Below, one piece after another: positions 1 through 9,627 of a DNA stretch of 64,000 nucleotides (positions are counted from its first letter, which is position 1; each line of letters begins with the position of its first letter). The stretch spans positions 62,001-126,000 of the forward strand of contig JAGMUV010000021.1 of the NCBI GenBank assembly GCA_020744425.1. Reading direction: 5' to 3'. Under the pieces are notes generated by a model, which was given only the letters and a program-made list of their open reading frames with translations, did not search any database and had not been told where the DNA came from. The position numbers and the translations under genes were made by a program. The stretch is from Dactylonectria macrodidyma (Eukaryota > Ascomycota > Sordariomycetes > Hypocreales > Nectriaceae).

Positions 1-3000
1 ATCCGAGACCTACTGGCCCTGTCCGGCTACGACGATCTCCTGGAAAGAAAACGGGACCCACCGGTACAAGGCAATCTCTCGGAAGTCGACTTCGAAGAAA
101 AGCTAGATGCTTGGCACCAGAGACAAGCACGAGCGTGTGGAGCAGTCCGATATCGACTTGGTTTCCGCCCCAAACAGGAAGTCCAAGGTCTCAACAAATT
201 AACGGACATCCTCAAAACACTGGAGCAACACTTCAAACCCAAGGGTAGCAGTGTATTCCACGACCTCCAGCAAAAGTTTGATCGACTTACTCTAGACACC
301 TGCGAAGGTGTATCCGACTTTTCTCGACGATTACGGAAGACCCGAGAACAGATCCTTCAACTCGATGAAACCAGTCAGATTGGAGAACCACAACTGATGG
401 ACAAGTTTCTCAATGGACTTGGACCCAAGTATCAAGTGTTCCTCACTGCATTCCTTCAGAGCCATAGCTTGCTACCCGAACGGAACTTCGAAGGCATCAT
501 CGTCAAGGCAGCCACTACTATCGAAGAAGCCACTAGAGCTGCTGAGCAGGAGGAACATAGCCAGCGGATGCAACAACAAGACCAGGACCAAGAGGCAATC
601 AAGCACGCTGCTATGGTCGCTGCCATCAAGGAACAAAATTTCACTACCTGCAGCCACTGCAAGAGGCTTGGGCACACTTCAGATGCATGCTGGTTACTTC
701 ACCCAGAGCTTAAGAAACGCCTGAACGACAAGCGATTTAGAAGAAGACAGCGCCAAGACCATCCAAGAACCAAGGACCGAACCAGGAATGCGGACCAGGA
801 CGAGGTTACGAATGCTCTTGCCATCCACACCGAACCTGTCATACAGCTCATGGCATACCAGGGTCAAAGCGTGAGCAATTTACTTGAGCAAGTACACGTA
901 CTGGATAGCGGGGCTTCAATGCATACCTTTTGCAAAAGGGAAAACTTCAGCACCCTTCGACCTTGGAGCGGCGGACAGACAGTCGGAATCGGAGAGACAC
1001 AAATCACTCCTCAGGGACTGGGAAATTATATCCTGCCGCTAAAAGGACTGGATGGCCAGCGACACCTGGCGCTCGACAACTCAATATATTCCCCAGAAGG
1101 GCGTGTCAACCTTGTCTCGATATCTGCTTTAACCAGGAAGGGGGCAAAAATCTCTTTCGCCAACAACCAAGCCAAGGTGACGCACGACAACCGAGTAATC
1201 CTGACAGCAACCGTACGATCAGGGATCTATGTCGTGGACCAACCAGACGAAGCGATCAATGCTGCCTTAGCGTCACTCACCATTAGTGACCCCGAACTTC
1301 AAATATGGCACGAAAGACTTGGACACCTAAGCGAGAACGGAATCAAGGCCCTGAAGGCAATGGCGCATGGCATTCATCCGATTCTACGTGGACAAAACTG
1401 CGAACCTTGCATAGTCGGAAAACAGAAAGAACGGCCACACCGAAAGTCAATCCGGAAAGGAACGTACCCGCTGGAATGCGTCCACGCGGACATCGCAGGA
1501 CCATTTCCAGACACAGCCTATGACGGCTCACGATATTGGGTTGTCTTCGTCGACGACTTTACCCGCATGGGCTGGGCATACGCAGTCAAAGAAAAGTCCG
1601 AGTTCACAAGGTGTTTCAAATATCTCCTCGATACGTACGAGCGGCCGGAACGTCGGTGCCATTACCTCCATGTCGACCAAGGTGGCGAAAACCGCAGTGA
1701 CCAGCTATGCATCCTCTGCGACAACAAGGGCATCAGCATTTACTATACCGCGACCGATCAGCATGAGCAGAATGGGATTGCAGAGGCATTTAATCGAGTG
1801 CTCCAAGAAAAGGTTACACCTACACTTGAGCGATCAAATCTGCCGCGAAAGCTCTGGCCCTATATCCTCTACGCGGCCGTGTATATACGGAACAGGAGCC
1901 CTAGCAAGACCCTGAACAAGACACCCTATGAGGCGTGGTTCGGAGACAAGCCAGACATCTCTCACCTCCGCGTTATTGGAGCGAATGGATGGGCAATATT
2001 GCCATCCGCCAAAAGACAAAAGCTGCGTGCAAAGACGATTCAGTGTCGGCTTCTTGGATATCAAGGCTCCAGTAACTACATTGTTGTAGACAACAACAAT
2101 CGAGTCTTCATCGCTAACAATGTCATCTTCGACGAATCCAGCTTCCACGAGGCAACAGGAACACCTACTGGATCAAAGAGAACGAGAAGCGAGGGACCCA
2201 CCTTGTATCCAGAGTTAGAACTTTCACCCAAGAAAGGAGCTCCGCCACAACACGATGCCACGCCACAGGTTGAGGAAATTATGTCGGAGGATGAAGCAGA
2301 CACTATTCATGTACGAACATCCGAGCCTCAACATGACCCGGCCGCGGCGATAGACCGGGACGAAGAGCTCCGGGTCTCGCAGAGATCGACCAAGGCAAAG
2401 CTTCCTTCAAGGTACCTGCTCTTAGGAACCAATACTCTCACAAACCTCGTGTGCGCCCACGTCAATCTTGCGGCTTCCTTGGAAGACGAGGCGGAACCTC
2501 GAACGATAAAGGAAGCCCAAGATTCCCTTCAGTGGGAGAACTGGTTCAAGGGAATGACTGCCGAGATGGACTCCATTGAGGAGAACGGAGTCTACACCTT
2601 GGCAAAGCTGCCACCGAACCGGAAGGCACTGAGGGGCAAGTGGGTATTCAAACTCAAGAGGGGAGCGAATGGAGAAATCCTGCGGTTTAAAGCACGCTAC
2701 GTGGTCCGAGGCTTCGAGCAACAAGAAGGAATCGACTACAACGAGACGTTTGCCTCAGTCGTCAAGCCTATGACCTACAAGGCAATCTTCGCTATAGCCG
2801 CAGCGCTTGACCTTGAGCTCGAACAAATGGACGTCAAAACTGCTTTTCTCTACGGGAATATCGACGAAGAGATCTACGTTGGGCAGCCAGAGTGCTTCGA
2901 TGACGGGACCGGAAGAGTCTGGAAACTGCGAAAAGCCTTATATGGGTTGAAGCAATCACCTAGAATATGGTACCAGACTCTCTCGTTATTCCTCCAAGAA

Positions 3001-4044
3001 CAGGGATTCCAGCCTCTCGTTTCCGACATGGGTGTCTTCGTTAAAGGCCAAACCTACATTGCCGTTTACGTGGACGACCTGCTCATCGCAGGACCATCGA
3101 AAGGGGACATCGAGACGATCAAACGAAGCCTCAACCAGCGATTCAGCATGACAGACCTTGGGCCTTGCCATTTCTACCTAGGGATGACCATTACTCGGAA
3201 CCGCAGACAGCGAAGACTGAGCCTCTCGCAAAAGGGATACATTGAGAAAGTCCTGAAGGAATTTGGACTATGGGACTCCAAACCGACTGCGACCCCAGTG
3301 GCAACAGCGAAGCTAGAACCCGCCCTTGACGACGCCGAAACTCACTCAGACCGCAAGCACTGGTACGCTAAGGCAATCGGATGTCTGATGTACGCAATGC
3401 TAGGGACCAGACCAGACATTGCATTCGGCGTGTCCCTATGCAGCCGCTATCTCGCAAAGCCCACCAAGGCCCACGAAGCGGCAGTGAAGCGCATAATGAG
3501 GTACCTACGAGGAACATGCGAATTCAAGCTCGAGTTCCAAGGAGAGCTTCGCCCGTTGACGGGCTACACGGACTCGGACTGGGCTGGAGACACCGAGACT
3601 CGAAGATCCACTGCGGGATACATCTTCAACGTTGGCAGCGGTGCGATAAGCTGGGCCGCAAAGCGACAACAATCCGTGGCGCTGTCTACCTGCGAAGCTG
3701 AATACATGGGGCAGACACAGGCAACCAAGGAAGCCATCTGGTTGCGAACCCTGCTAAAAGAACTACTGGGAGGTCTAAACGCTACAGACCAAATCGCTGC
3801 CACAATTATCTACGGAGACAACCAAGGGGCTATAGCAATGGCTAAGAACCCCCAATACCACTCCCGCACAAAGCACATTGCAATTCAGGAGCACTTTGTG
3901 CGAGAAAAGACGGCCAGCGGAGAAGTTGAGATGAACTATATCCCCACCGACAAACAAGTAGCTGATGGACTCACAAAAGCACTTCCCAAGGATCGTTTTC
4001 AGTTGTTCCGGAAGGCTCTGGGAGTTGTCGGACCGGACGAGTAA
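1..4044 (+). CDS. copia Gag-Pol polyprotein (partial, N-terminus missing)
   Basis: Frame 1 is open from the first base to the TAA at 4042-4044 (1,347 codons). The first methionine, at 397, is internal: gag-like sequence continues upstream of it to the edge. Seen in order: gag; a CCHC knuckle (C-x2-C-x4-H-x4-C, near 649-690); the protease motif DSGAS (near 904-918); the integrase zinc region with HERLGH and CEPC, then a core with ADIAGPF, FVDDFTR and DQGGEN; reverse transcriptase with WVFKLK, QMDVKTAFLYG and the catalytic YVDD (near 3068-3079); RNase H with TDSDWAGD and an ending typical of copia. By family knowledge it makes virus-like particles, copies RNA into DNA and integrates it. It is one polyprotein cut by its own protease. 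No lesion is visible. Confidence 0.96.
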   Translation: MRDLLALSGYDDLLERKRDPPVQGNLSEVDFEEKLDAWHQRQARACGAVRYRLGFRPKQEVQGLNKLTDILKTLEQHFKPKGSSVFHDLQQKFDRLTLDTCEGVSDFSRRLRKTREQILQLDETSQIGEPQLMDKFLNGLGPKYQVFLTAFLQSHSLLPERNFEGIIVKAATTIEEATRAAEQEEHSQRMQQQDQDQEAIKHAAMVAAIKEQNFTTCSHCKRLGHTSDACWLLHPELKKRLNDKRFRRRQRQDHPRTKDRTRNADQDEVTNALAIHTEPVIQLMAYQGQSVSNLLEQVHVLDSGASMHTFCKRENFSTLRPWSGGQTVGIGETQITPQGLGNYILPLKGLDGQRHLALDNSIYSPEGRVNLVSISALTRKGAKISFANNQAKVTHDNRVILTATVRSGIYVVDQPDEAINAALASLTISDPELQIWHERLGHLSENGIKALKAMAHGIHPILRGQNCEPCIVGKQKERPHRKSIRKGTYPLECVHADIAGPFPDTAYDGSRYWVVFVDDFTRMGWAYAVKEKSEFTRCFKYLLDTYERPERRCHYLHVDQGGENRSDQLCILCDNKGISIYYTATDQHEQNGIAEAFNRVLQEKVTPTLERSNLPRKLWPYILYAAVYIRNRSPSKTLNKTPYEAWFGDKPDISHLRVIGANGWAILPSAKRQKLRAKTIQCRLLGYQGSSNYIVVDNNNRVFIANNVIFDESSFHEATGTPTGSKRTRSEGPTLYPELELSPKKGAPPQHDATPQVEEIMSEDEADTIHVRTSEPQHDPAAAIDRDEELRVSQRSTKAKLPSRYLLLGTNTLTNLVCAHVNLAASLEDEAEPRTIKEAQDSLQWENWFKGMTAEMDSIEENGVYTLAKLPPNRKALRGKWVFKLKRGANGEILRFKARYVVRGFEQQEGIDYNETFASVVKPMTYKAIFAIAAALDLELEQMDVKTAFLYGNIDEEIYVGQPECFDDGTGRVWKLRKALYGLKQSPRIWYQTLSLFLQEQGFQPLVSDMGVFVKGQTYIAVYVDDLLIAGPSKGDIETIKRSLNQRFSMTDLGPCHFYLGMTITRNRRQRRLSLSQKGYIEKVLKEFGLWDSKPTATPVATAKLEPALDDAETHSDRKHWYAKAIGCLMYAMLGTRPDIAFGVSLCSRYLAKPTKAHEAAVKRIMRYLRGTCEFKLEFQGELRPLTGYTDSDWAGDTETRRSTAGYIFNVGSGAISWAAKRQQSVALSTCEAEYMGQTQATKEAIWLRTLLKELLGGLNATDQIAATIIYGDNQGAIAMAKNPQYHSRTKHIAIQEHFVREKTASGEVEMNYIPTDKQVADGLTKALPKDRFQLFRKALGVVGPDE

Positions 4045-4230
4045 AGCTATTCGGGCCAGAAAGGGGATCCACGCTACGAAGCTGTGCGATTTCTGGAACA
4101 CATTCTACACATGTTACCCCAGCCCACTGCGCGAGGATCCAGTGGGAGTCTACTACCCGATCATCACATACAATGGCAGCTCGTCCAACTCACTCCAACC
4201 ACCGCCAGAAGGCCAGTAAGGGCCAGGCCG

Positions 4231-4752
4231 CATGGGTTGCAATTCCCGACCGGACCAAGTCTCCTAAAAATCTGGCAAAAGACGACCCGAAGGCTTTGGG
4301 GGCTGTACACAGTGGACCAAAGCCGGGAAGGAAAGCTGCATGGGTTGCAAGTCCCGAACTGGACCATGGACCTTGGTACTGCTAGCAGCCGCAGTGATCG
4401 CCAACGAGCACCAAGGGCCCGAGGCTGCTAACACGGCCGGGAGCGCTGCTAACACGGCGCAATGGATCCGGCAAAAGACGACTTAAAGCTGCATGGGTTG
4501 CAATTCCCGACCGGACCAAGTCTCCTAAAAATCTGGCAAAAGACGACCCGAAGGCTTTGGGGGCTGTACACAGTGGACCAAAGCCGGGAAGGAAAGCTGC
4601 ATGGGTTGCAAGTCCCGAACTGGACCATGGACCTTGGTACTGCTAGCAGCCGCAGTCACTGCCAACGAGCACCAAGGACCAGAGGCTGCTAACGCGGCCG
4701 AGACCGCTGCTAACACGGCGGGATGGATCCGGCAAAAGACGAACTCAAAGGC
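4231..4752 (+). repeat. two tandem copies of a ~261-bp unit in the copia 3' noncoding region
   Basis: The block starting CATGGGTTGCAATTCCCGAC at 4231 starts again at 4492, so the period is 261 bp. The copies are nearly identical; they differ at scattered bases (for example gtgatcgcc versus gtcactgcc) and diverge at the end of copy 2. Shorter internal echoes exist (catgggttgcaa twice per unit). The ORFs in it are repeat shadows. It sits between the RNase H stop and the LTR, where most copia elements have little sequence. Confidence 0.9.
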
Positions 4753-5012
4753 TCGGGGGCTGTATCGAGTGGACCGAAGCCGGGAAGTATGAGAGGCGCA
4801 TACAGCGCTCATTGGGGACGACACAGAGATGGGCTGCAGTGGGAGCCTTGCCATATCTAAGACAATATTCCCCACGCGCCCAGGACTGTGTTGAGCCTTG
4901 ATGGGTCCAGCAGTACTCTTTCCTCTTTCACCCACGAAGGTGTTTTAAGGTTTTAATGAGACTGCTGAGATCTTAGATAGTCTAAGTACCCACCGTCTTG
5001 CTCGAGTGGGAG

Positions 5013-5165
5013 TGTTGGAGATCACAAGTGTGAGGCGACCAAGTCGGTGGCAAGGTGTGGAAGAAGGTGGAATGTTCCACAAGAGACCGTGCCTGTATAT
5101 AAACAGTGGTTCCCTTACTGCACATTTAGGATGAATCAAGCAACTTGAATCTTCTCATTTCAACA
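5013..5165 (+). repeat. probable 3' LTR of the copia element (153 bp)
   Basis: The segment begins TGTTGGAGATCACAAG directly after a purine-rich tract (gagtgggag), as copia polypurine tracts and LTR starts often look. It contains a TATA-like box (tgtatataaaca, near 5093) and ends in TTTCAACA. The boundaries are inferred from the TG...CA ends because the 5' LTR is not in the window. Confidence 0.6.
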
Positions 5166-5601
5166 CAAGATGTCGACCAAGGCGCAAGCGGACGGGCTTT
5201 GAAGCATGAGAGGACATGATAGGGTAGACGGCTGCCGGATAACGAGGAAACCCCTCACCGACTAAGTCATCAAGAAGATCATCAACATAGCCGCGATAAC
5301 AGCCGAAATAAGACACCTTCTCTCATCAATGTCAATAGCTATTTTAGGCCTAAATTATCGTCAATTACCCCGTGCCGTAACGCATATCAATTCAGGCCGT
5401 TAGACCAATCCGCCGCGGTCACGTGTCCGACAAATTGTGAGGTCATGTGAGTGCGGTTCACGTTGGCTGGTTGCCATGCCAACCAACAAACCCCGCCCAG
5501 TTCAGGAACCATCCTCAAGCATTTTACATCAATCACCAACTCGCAATCGATGAACAACGCCAGCTCGCCATGCGCAGTGCCGATGAAACATAGTCTACAA
5601 T
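5166..5601. other. intergenic, nothing recognised
   Basis: This stretch holds flanking DNA of the copia insertion and the probable promoter of the gene at 5602. It contains one CACGTG-like site (gtcacgtgtcc near 5419). No gene or RNA is recognised. Confidence 0.6.
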
Positions 5602-6960
5602 ATGGTGCAGCTACAGACTGTCGCCCACTGGCTTAATGGCCTTCCCGACTTCAGTACCACAACATCGTTACCGTCGCCCTCTCAAACGAATAAACGCAAA
5701 GCTGGACCGCAAGCCCATCAACTTCAGTCAATGAGTCCTCCACAATCCGAGCCCGATATGGATACGACACCCACACGAAAGAGGCCGCGGATGACGGGTC
5801 AGGATATGGATCCTGATTTGACGCCGCGTCCACAAGACGGCAACACGCAGGGTTCCGCCCATTCCCAATCTTCGCGCTCCACGTCCACGCGCTCCTCGCG
5901 GTCGCTTTCGCCAAAAAAACAGCTAATGAGTCTTCGCCTCAAGGACCGGGGTCTGGAAGTTCGACAGTTTCGGGCTGGTTCAGTACCAGAGCAAATGTCA
6001 GAGCTGCTACACAAAATGCGCGAAGTGCTACATGGGCATGACATCCTTCCCTACGACCGACGCAACGAGATACTCAATAATTCATACGTTTTGGACGGCG
6101 ATGTGCGGGAATGGAGGTACTCGTTTCAACCGGAAGGTGAGCAGGATACTCTGCCTGGTCGGATACCGACGATAGAAGAAGCTGGCCTGATACTCCAGCT
6201 GGCCGAGGAATGTCACGACCTCAGCTATGACGAGGCTGGTTGGAATGTCGAAGTGCATCACCGCATCCTCCAGTCCGTCTTCCGAGGCCGAGGCTCGCCA
6301 AAGGGCGACATGTTCAACTTTCTGATCGCGACTACTGCGCATCCAAGTCCGACTTATCTCCCACAACACATACCAGCCAAGATGATTGACTTTTGCATCT
6401 ACGCTGACCTGGATCAAGATGAGCGACTCAGGGAAGCTCAGAGAGAGCTCGCTCGCCATACCTCGACTTTTACTATAAATCACACCGACTTCGCTCCCCT
6501 GCAACTGCGCCCCATTGTTCTGAGCATCGAGACTAAGAAGCCAAGCAAAGACCTCGACAGCGCAAACCTGCAAATTGGTTCTTGGCACGCTGCGCAGTGG
6601 TCGTTCCTAGCATCGGCCGTTCGACTCTCTCTTCAGGCGAGCCAAGATGTAGGCGCATCTCAATCACCATTGGAGGAGATGGAGCTTGTTAAAAGGGCGG
6701 AGGCTCAAGTCAATTGCCTGCCGTTCCTCCCTGGTGTAGTCGTGCAAGGGCACAAGTGGTCTCTAGTCCTATCGACGCGAGAGGGACAAAAGACGATTCT
6801 TTGGACAGAGAGGGAATTTGGAACCACGCAGAACATACAGGATATATTCAAGATTGTTGCGGCGCTGAGGGAGCTTGCGGCTTGGTGTAAAAATGTCTAC
6901 TTGCCCTGGTGGCAGGATAATGTTTTGGGGGGGTTTATAGTTGGTGATCCTAGTGGATGA
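5602..6960 (+). CDS. PD-(D/E)XK nuclease-like domain protein
   Basis: This intronless ORF of 452 residues starts at an ATG and ends in TGA. Residues 1-105 are low complexity (Ser/Thr/Pro rich, with KRPR and KKQ patches that could be nuclear signals). The folded part, from about residue 110, carries what I read as the nuclease core of the fungal PD-(D/E)XK-like family: an acidic helix (IEEAGLILQLAEECHDLS, ending near 208), an aspartate in MIDFCIYAD (near 263), and E-x-K in SIETKKP (E310, K312), then a Q-rich helix (NLQIGSWHAAQW). In true nucleases these residues bind metal; activity here is inferred only. Such genes are common and variable in Pezizomycotina, often near transposons, as here next to a copia element. 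The natural role is unknown. Confidence 0.8.
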   Translation: MVQLQTVAHWLNGLPDFSTTTSLPSPSQTNKRKAGPQAHQLQSMSPPQSEPDMDTTPTRKRPRMTGQDMDPDLTPRPQDGNTQGSAHSQSSRSTSTRSSRSLSPKKQLMSLRLKDRGLEVRQFRAGSVPEQMSELLHKMREVLHGHDILPYDRRNEILNNSYVLDGDVREWRYSFQPEGEQDTLPGRIPTIEEAGLILQLAEECHDLSYDEAGWNVEVHHRILQSVFRGRGSPKGDMFNFLIATTAHPSPTYLPQHIPAKMIDFCIYADLDQDERLREAQRELARHTSTFTINHTDFAPLQLRPIVLSIETKKPSKDLDSANLQIGSWHAAQWSFLASAVRLSLQASQDVGASQSPLEEMELVKRAEAQVNCLPFLPGVVVQGHKWSLVLSTREGQKTILWTEREFGTTQNIQDIFKIVAALRELAAWCKNVYLPWWQDNVLGGFIVGDPSG

Positions 6961-8049
6961 AGACCAGTGCATAAGAAATGACTAACATTGTAAGGGGCAA
7001 ACATCAATAATTAATGATAGGAGGTTGAGCTTCGGGTTTCGGGAGGAGCAAAGTCTGAACGGCTCTAGTAACTGTGTTCCAGCTATCTAGTCCATGATGA
7101 TATTTACATCAAAGATAAAGAAGAAAGAAAGAAGTTCCTAAGTGCCGTCGAGTGGTGCGAAGTAACTCGTCCCTGGCGCACACGAGTAAGAATGATGAAC
7201 CTGGTAGAGGTCTAAAAATATAATTGGACCAAAAGTGGAAACGGGGCCCGTTTCTACGTATAATGCTTAAAGAGGCCGGAAGTTAGTCGCCTCCCATAGG
7301 CAATCTGTCACTGCTTATGAGTAAGTTAACTGGCCCGGAATAGGAAGTAAAGCATAATTAGCCTTCCCAACAAAAGCCGCAAGTGGAAGACAACAGCCCC
7401 CGGCTCGCGGGAATGAAACGAGACAAGGTTTTCCGCCCCTATAAGCAGCAAACCAATGTTAATGTCTATTCAGTTCTCCATCAGAAGTGTTATATTTAGG
7501 ATGTCGGGCTGGTTGAAGTGTGAAGATGCTATATACACCTCATAACTACGATTTCTCCATACCGTAATACAGCAGCTTTGCACGCCCGGCTAGTTAGGAG
7601 TAAAACCATAAAATGTCATAAGAGTCAGTAAAGAAGCGGCCGTAAGTAAGTTCTTACGCCATAGGTGCTCTGCACCGGATAAATCTTGGTTACCTGGCTG
7701 AAGCCAAATGTTTCATGAGTTCAGCTGACTTTCTGGGCCGATTGGGGGGCTCTAAAGTATGGCTTACTGCACAAACGAACCTTTATTGAGAGTTAAGGAT
7801 CCAGTTTCATCGAAAGCCTAATCATGAGCCTGAAATTGAGCCTTTCATTACGACAGCAGCAAGTCGTGCTCTACATGCTCCTAAAATAAACGGAAGCACC
7901 AACGCATTAATGCGCAACGGTCAATGTCATATTTTTCATTTGACATCTTCCGCCGCAAAGAGGATTGTTTTCTTTATATGCAACGTTATTCTTGCTCTCT
8001 TATACGGGCCAAATTGCTATACGCCATTGCCTGAGCTTTGCAGCTGGAA
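6961..8049. other. intergenic, no supported gene
   Basis: About 1.1 kb of rather AT-rich sequence without a credible reading frame, tRNA or transposon end that I can recognise. It separates the nuclease-like gene from the BTB remnant. Confidence 0.6.
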
Positions 8050-8655
8050 ATGGAGCCTAAAGGAAAAAGTCGAAGCTCCTCGTCAAAAAAATGGGACAGC
8101 CGACCAAATAAATCGTAAGTGGCTTCCATCAGGTCTCTGCGGACAGGCCAACGCTCAGACAAAGCCCTTACAAGGACCAAAACGTCAAGATCTATCTCCA
8201 AGACCGCGAATCTCCGATGCAAGTCCACAGAGCTCTCGTGGGGCGGTATCCCGCCCTTCTCTCTGCAGCTGGTTACCAGTCATCCGAGGCCCGGTTGGCT
8301 AATGTATCTCAACCCGCGAGGCATGTTCTTATGCAGTTCTTATATACTGGAGCCTACCAATGTCTTCGCCCAAATGAACCGGACATGAAGAAGAGGCGCA
8401 CATTCGAGTTCAGGACAGCTCTTAAATCTTATGTTGTGGTCAGAGCATACGACCTACACGACCTAGAGGCCTTGGCAGAAAGAGCTAGAGACACTCATCG
8501 AAGAGATTACTGTGACCGATTTTATCGCTGTTTCTGAGGAAGTCCACCTACAGCCACGGCATGATGACGAATGGTTTCCCTCTTTAATCAGGATTCGCGT
8601 ACAAAGAGGCCTTTTGGAGCCTGATGCTACCATAACCCAAGCAACCAGAACCTGA
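8050..8655 (+). pseudogene. BTB/POZ domain protein, frameshifted
   Basis: Proposed exon 1 is 8050-8114 (ATG, Ser/Lys-rich), a 44-bp intron is 8115-8158 (gtaagt...ctcag), and exon 2 starts at 8159 in phase. The product reads NVKIYLQDRESPMQVHRAL, then a leucine-rich stretch ending FLYTGAY and SYVVVRAYDLHDLEALAERA, the pattern of fungal BTB proteins (a protein-protein interaction fold). Near 8486 the frame shifts by one base: frame 3 stops at 8537, while from 8488 another frame carries on with the expected family sequence (VTDFIAVSEEVHLQPRHDDE) to a TGA at 8653-8655. A further open stretch in the same frame runs 8665-8967 after two close stops. Either the gene is decaying or one base is wrong in the assembly. 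Confidence 0.75.
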
Positions 8656-9627
8656 AAGAAGTAGGTAGATCTGCCTGAGAAAAGAACGATCGGCACGATG
8701 GTATTTTCATCTTGCCGTGAGAGATTTGCGGAGACTAGATGCGTCAAAAATGCTCGACCAGAACACTGGAACGATGTAGGAGCAGCTACACCCGGCCTGG
8801 GCCCAACCATCCCAGAACGCCGGGGGTCTGCGGCATCGAATGGCTCATCTGACGCTCAATCTACGATGACCTTCGAAGAGGTCCCGCCATTCTGCGGTTA
8901 CTGTTGGTGTGGATCCGGCCGTATGCCCCAGGTTCAACCACCGTCCCCATTTACGCTTAATTTGTAAGGCAACAACCGACATCGCAGATCACAAAGCCGA
9001 CAGCGGCGTCTCCCCTTTTCTAGCTAGTCAGATCCCTCATAACACAGAATATCCTTCTCCATTACAAGCTTATCCCGAACTAAAGCGTCCTTCATTAACT
9101 GGTTTGCTAAAGCAATCAGGCCATAGTAAATTGCCGGATTGTCCTCGTGTTCTGTCCGTTGACAGCGTTAGAAGGGATGCTCAAAGCTAACCCTCTACGA
9201 TCCTGCCATGTTCTATAGATCTCACCACTTTAGTTGCGACATCCTTGATAGACTCAAATGAATATCTCCAGTCCCTGGCCCCTTGAATACCGGCAAGTAT
9301 TTAGGGGAGATCTCAAGGGATGGCTAACATAGGTGCAGTTCAGTTGGCAGGTGAGTGATGGTCATTCCGCCGGCCATTAACTGGTCCGTCACGAAAGCCA
9401 CAGCCCTACCCCGCCCTTGCTGGATGTGGCTTGCATCAGGAAATGTCTCACCTCATAACCTTCGAATCTCCCGCCAGGCAACCCGATAAAAGTGTCGTCG
9501 GTAAACCCGTCAGCTGTTTGCATCCTATCGTGAATCATTTCTCCAATGAGATCATAGCATGTTCAATCACACAGTCCTGCCGCATCTTACCTTGTAAGAT
9601 TCGGGCCCGTCCAACCGACTAGCCGGC
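8656..9627. other. intergenic; possible eroded C-terminal tail of the BTB gene, then promoter of the HET gene
   Basis: From 8665 to 8967 an open frame continues the BTB frame (Ser/Gly-rich, then a cysteine-bearing stretch), but no family match is recognised. 8968-9627 shows no gene and includes the upstream region of the HET gene. Confidence 0.45.

Larger units (their letters stand above)
1..5165 (+). mobile_element. Ty1/copia LTR retrotransposon, left end outside window
   Basis: The window opens inside the gag region of a copia-type element and runs through protease, integrase, reverse transcriptase and RNase H, in the order that defines Ty1/copia rather than gypsy. After the polyprotein stop come about 970 noncoding bases with a 261-bp tandem duplication, then a probable 3' LTR. 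The 5' LTR, primer-binding site and gag start are off the left edge, so target duplication and LTR divergence cannot be read here. The reading frame has no stop or frameshift, which suggests a young or still mobile copy that has escaped C-to-T mutation. Confidence 0.95.

Noticed and set aside
4164..4935. ORFs on both strands over the copia 3' region with repeated peptides
   Set aside because: They arise from the 261-bp tandem duplication, with no domain and no start context.
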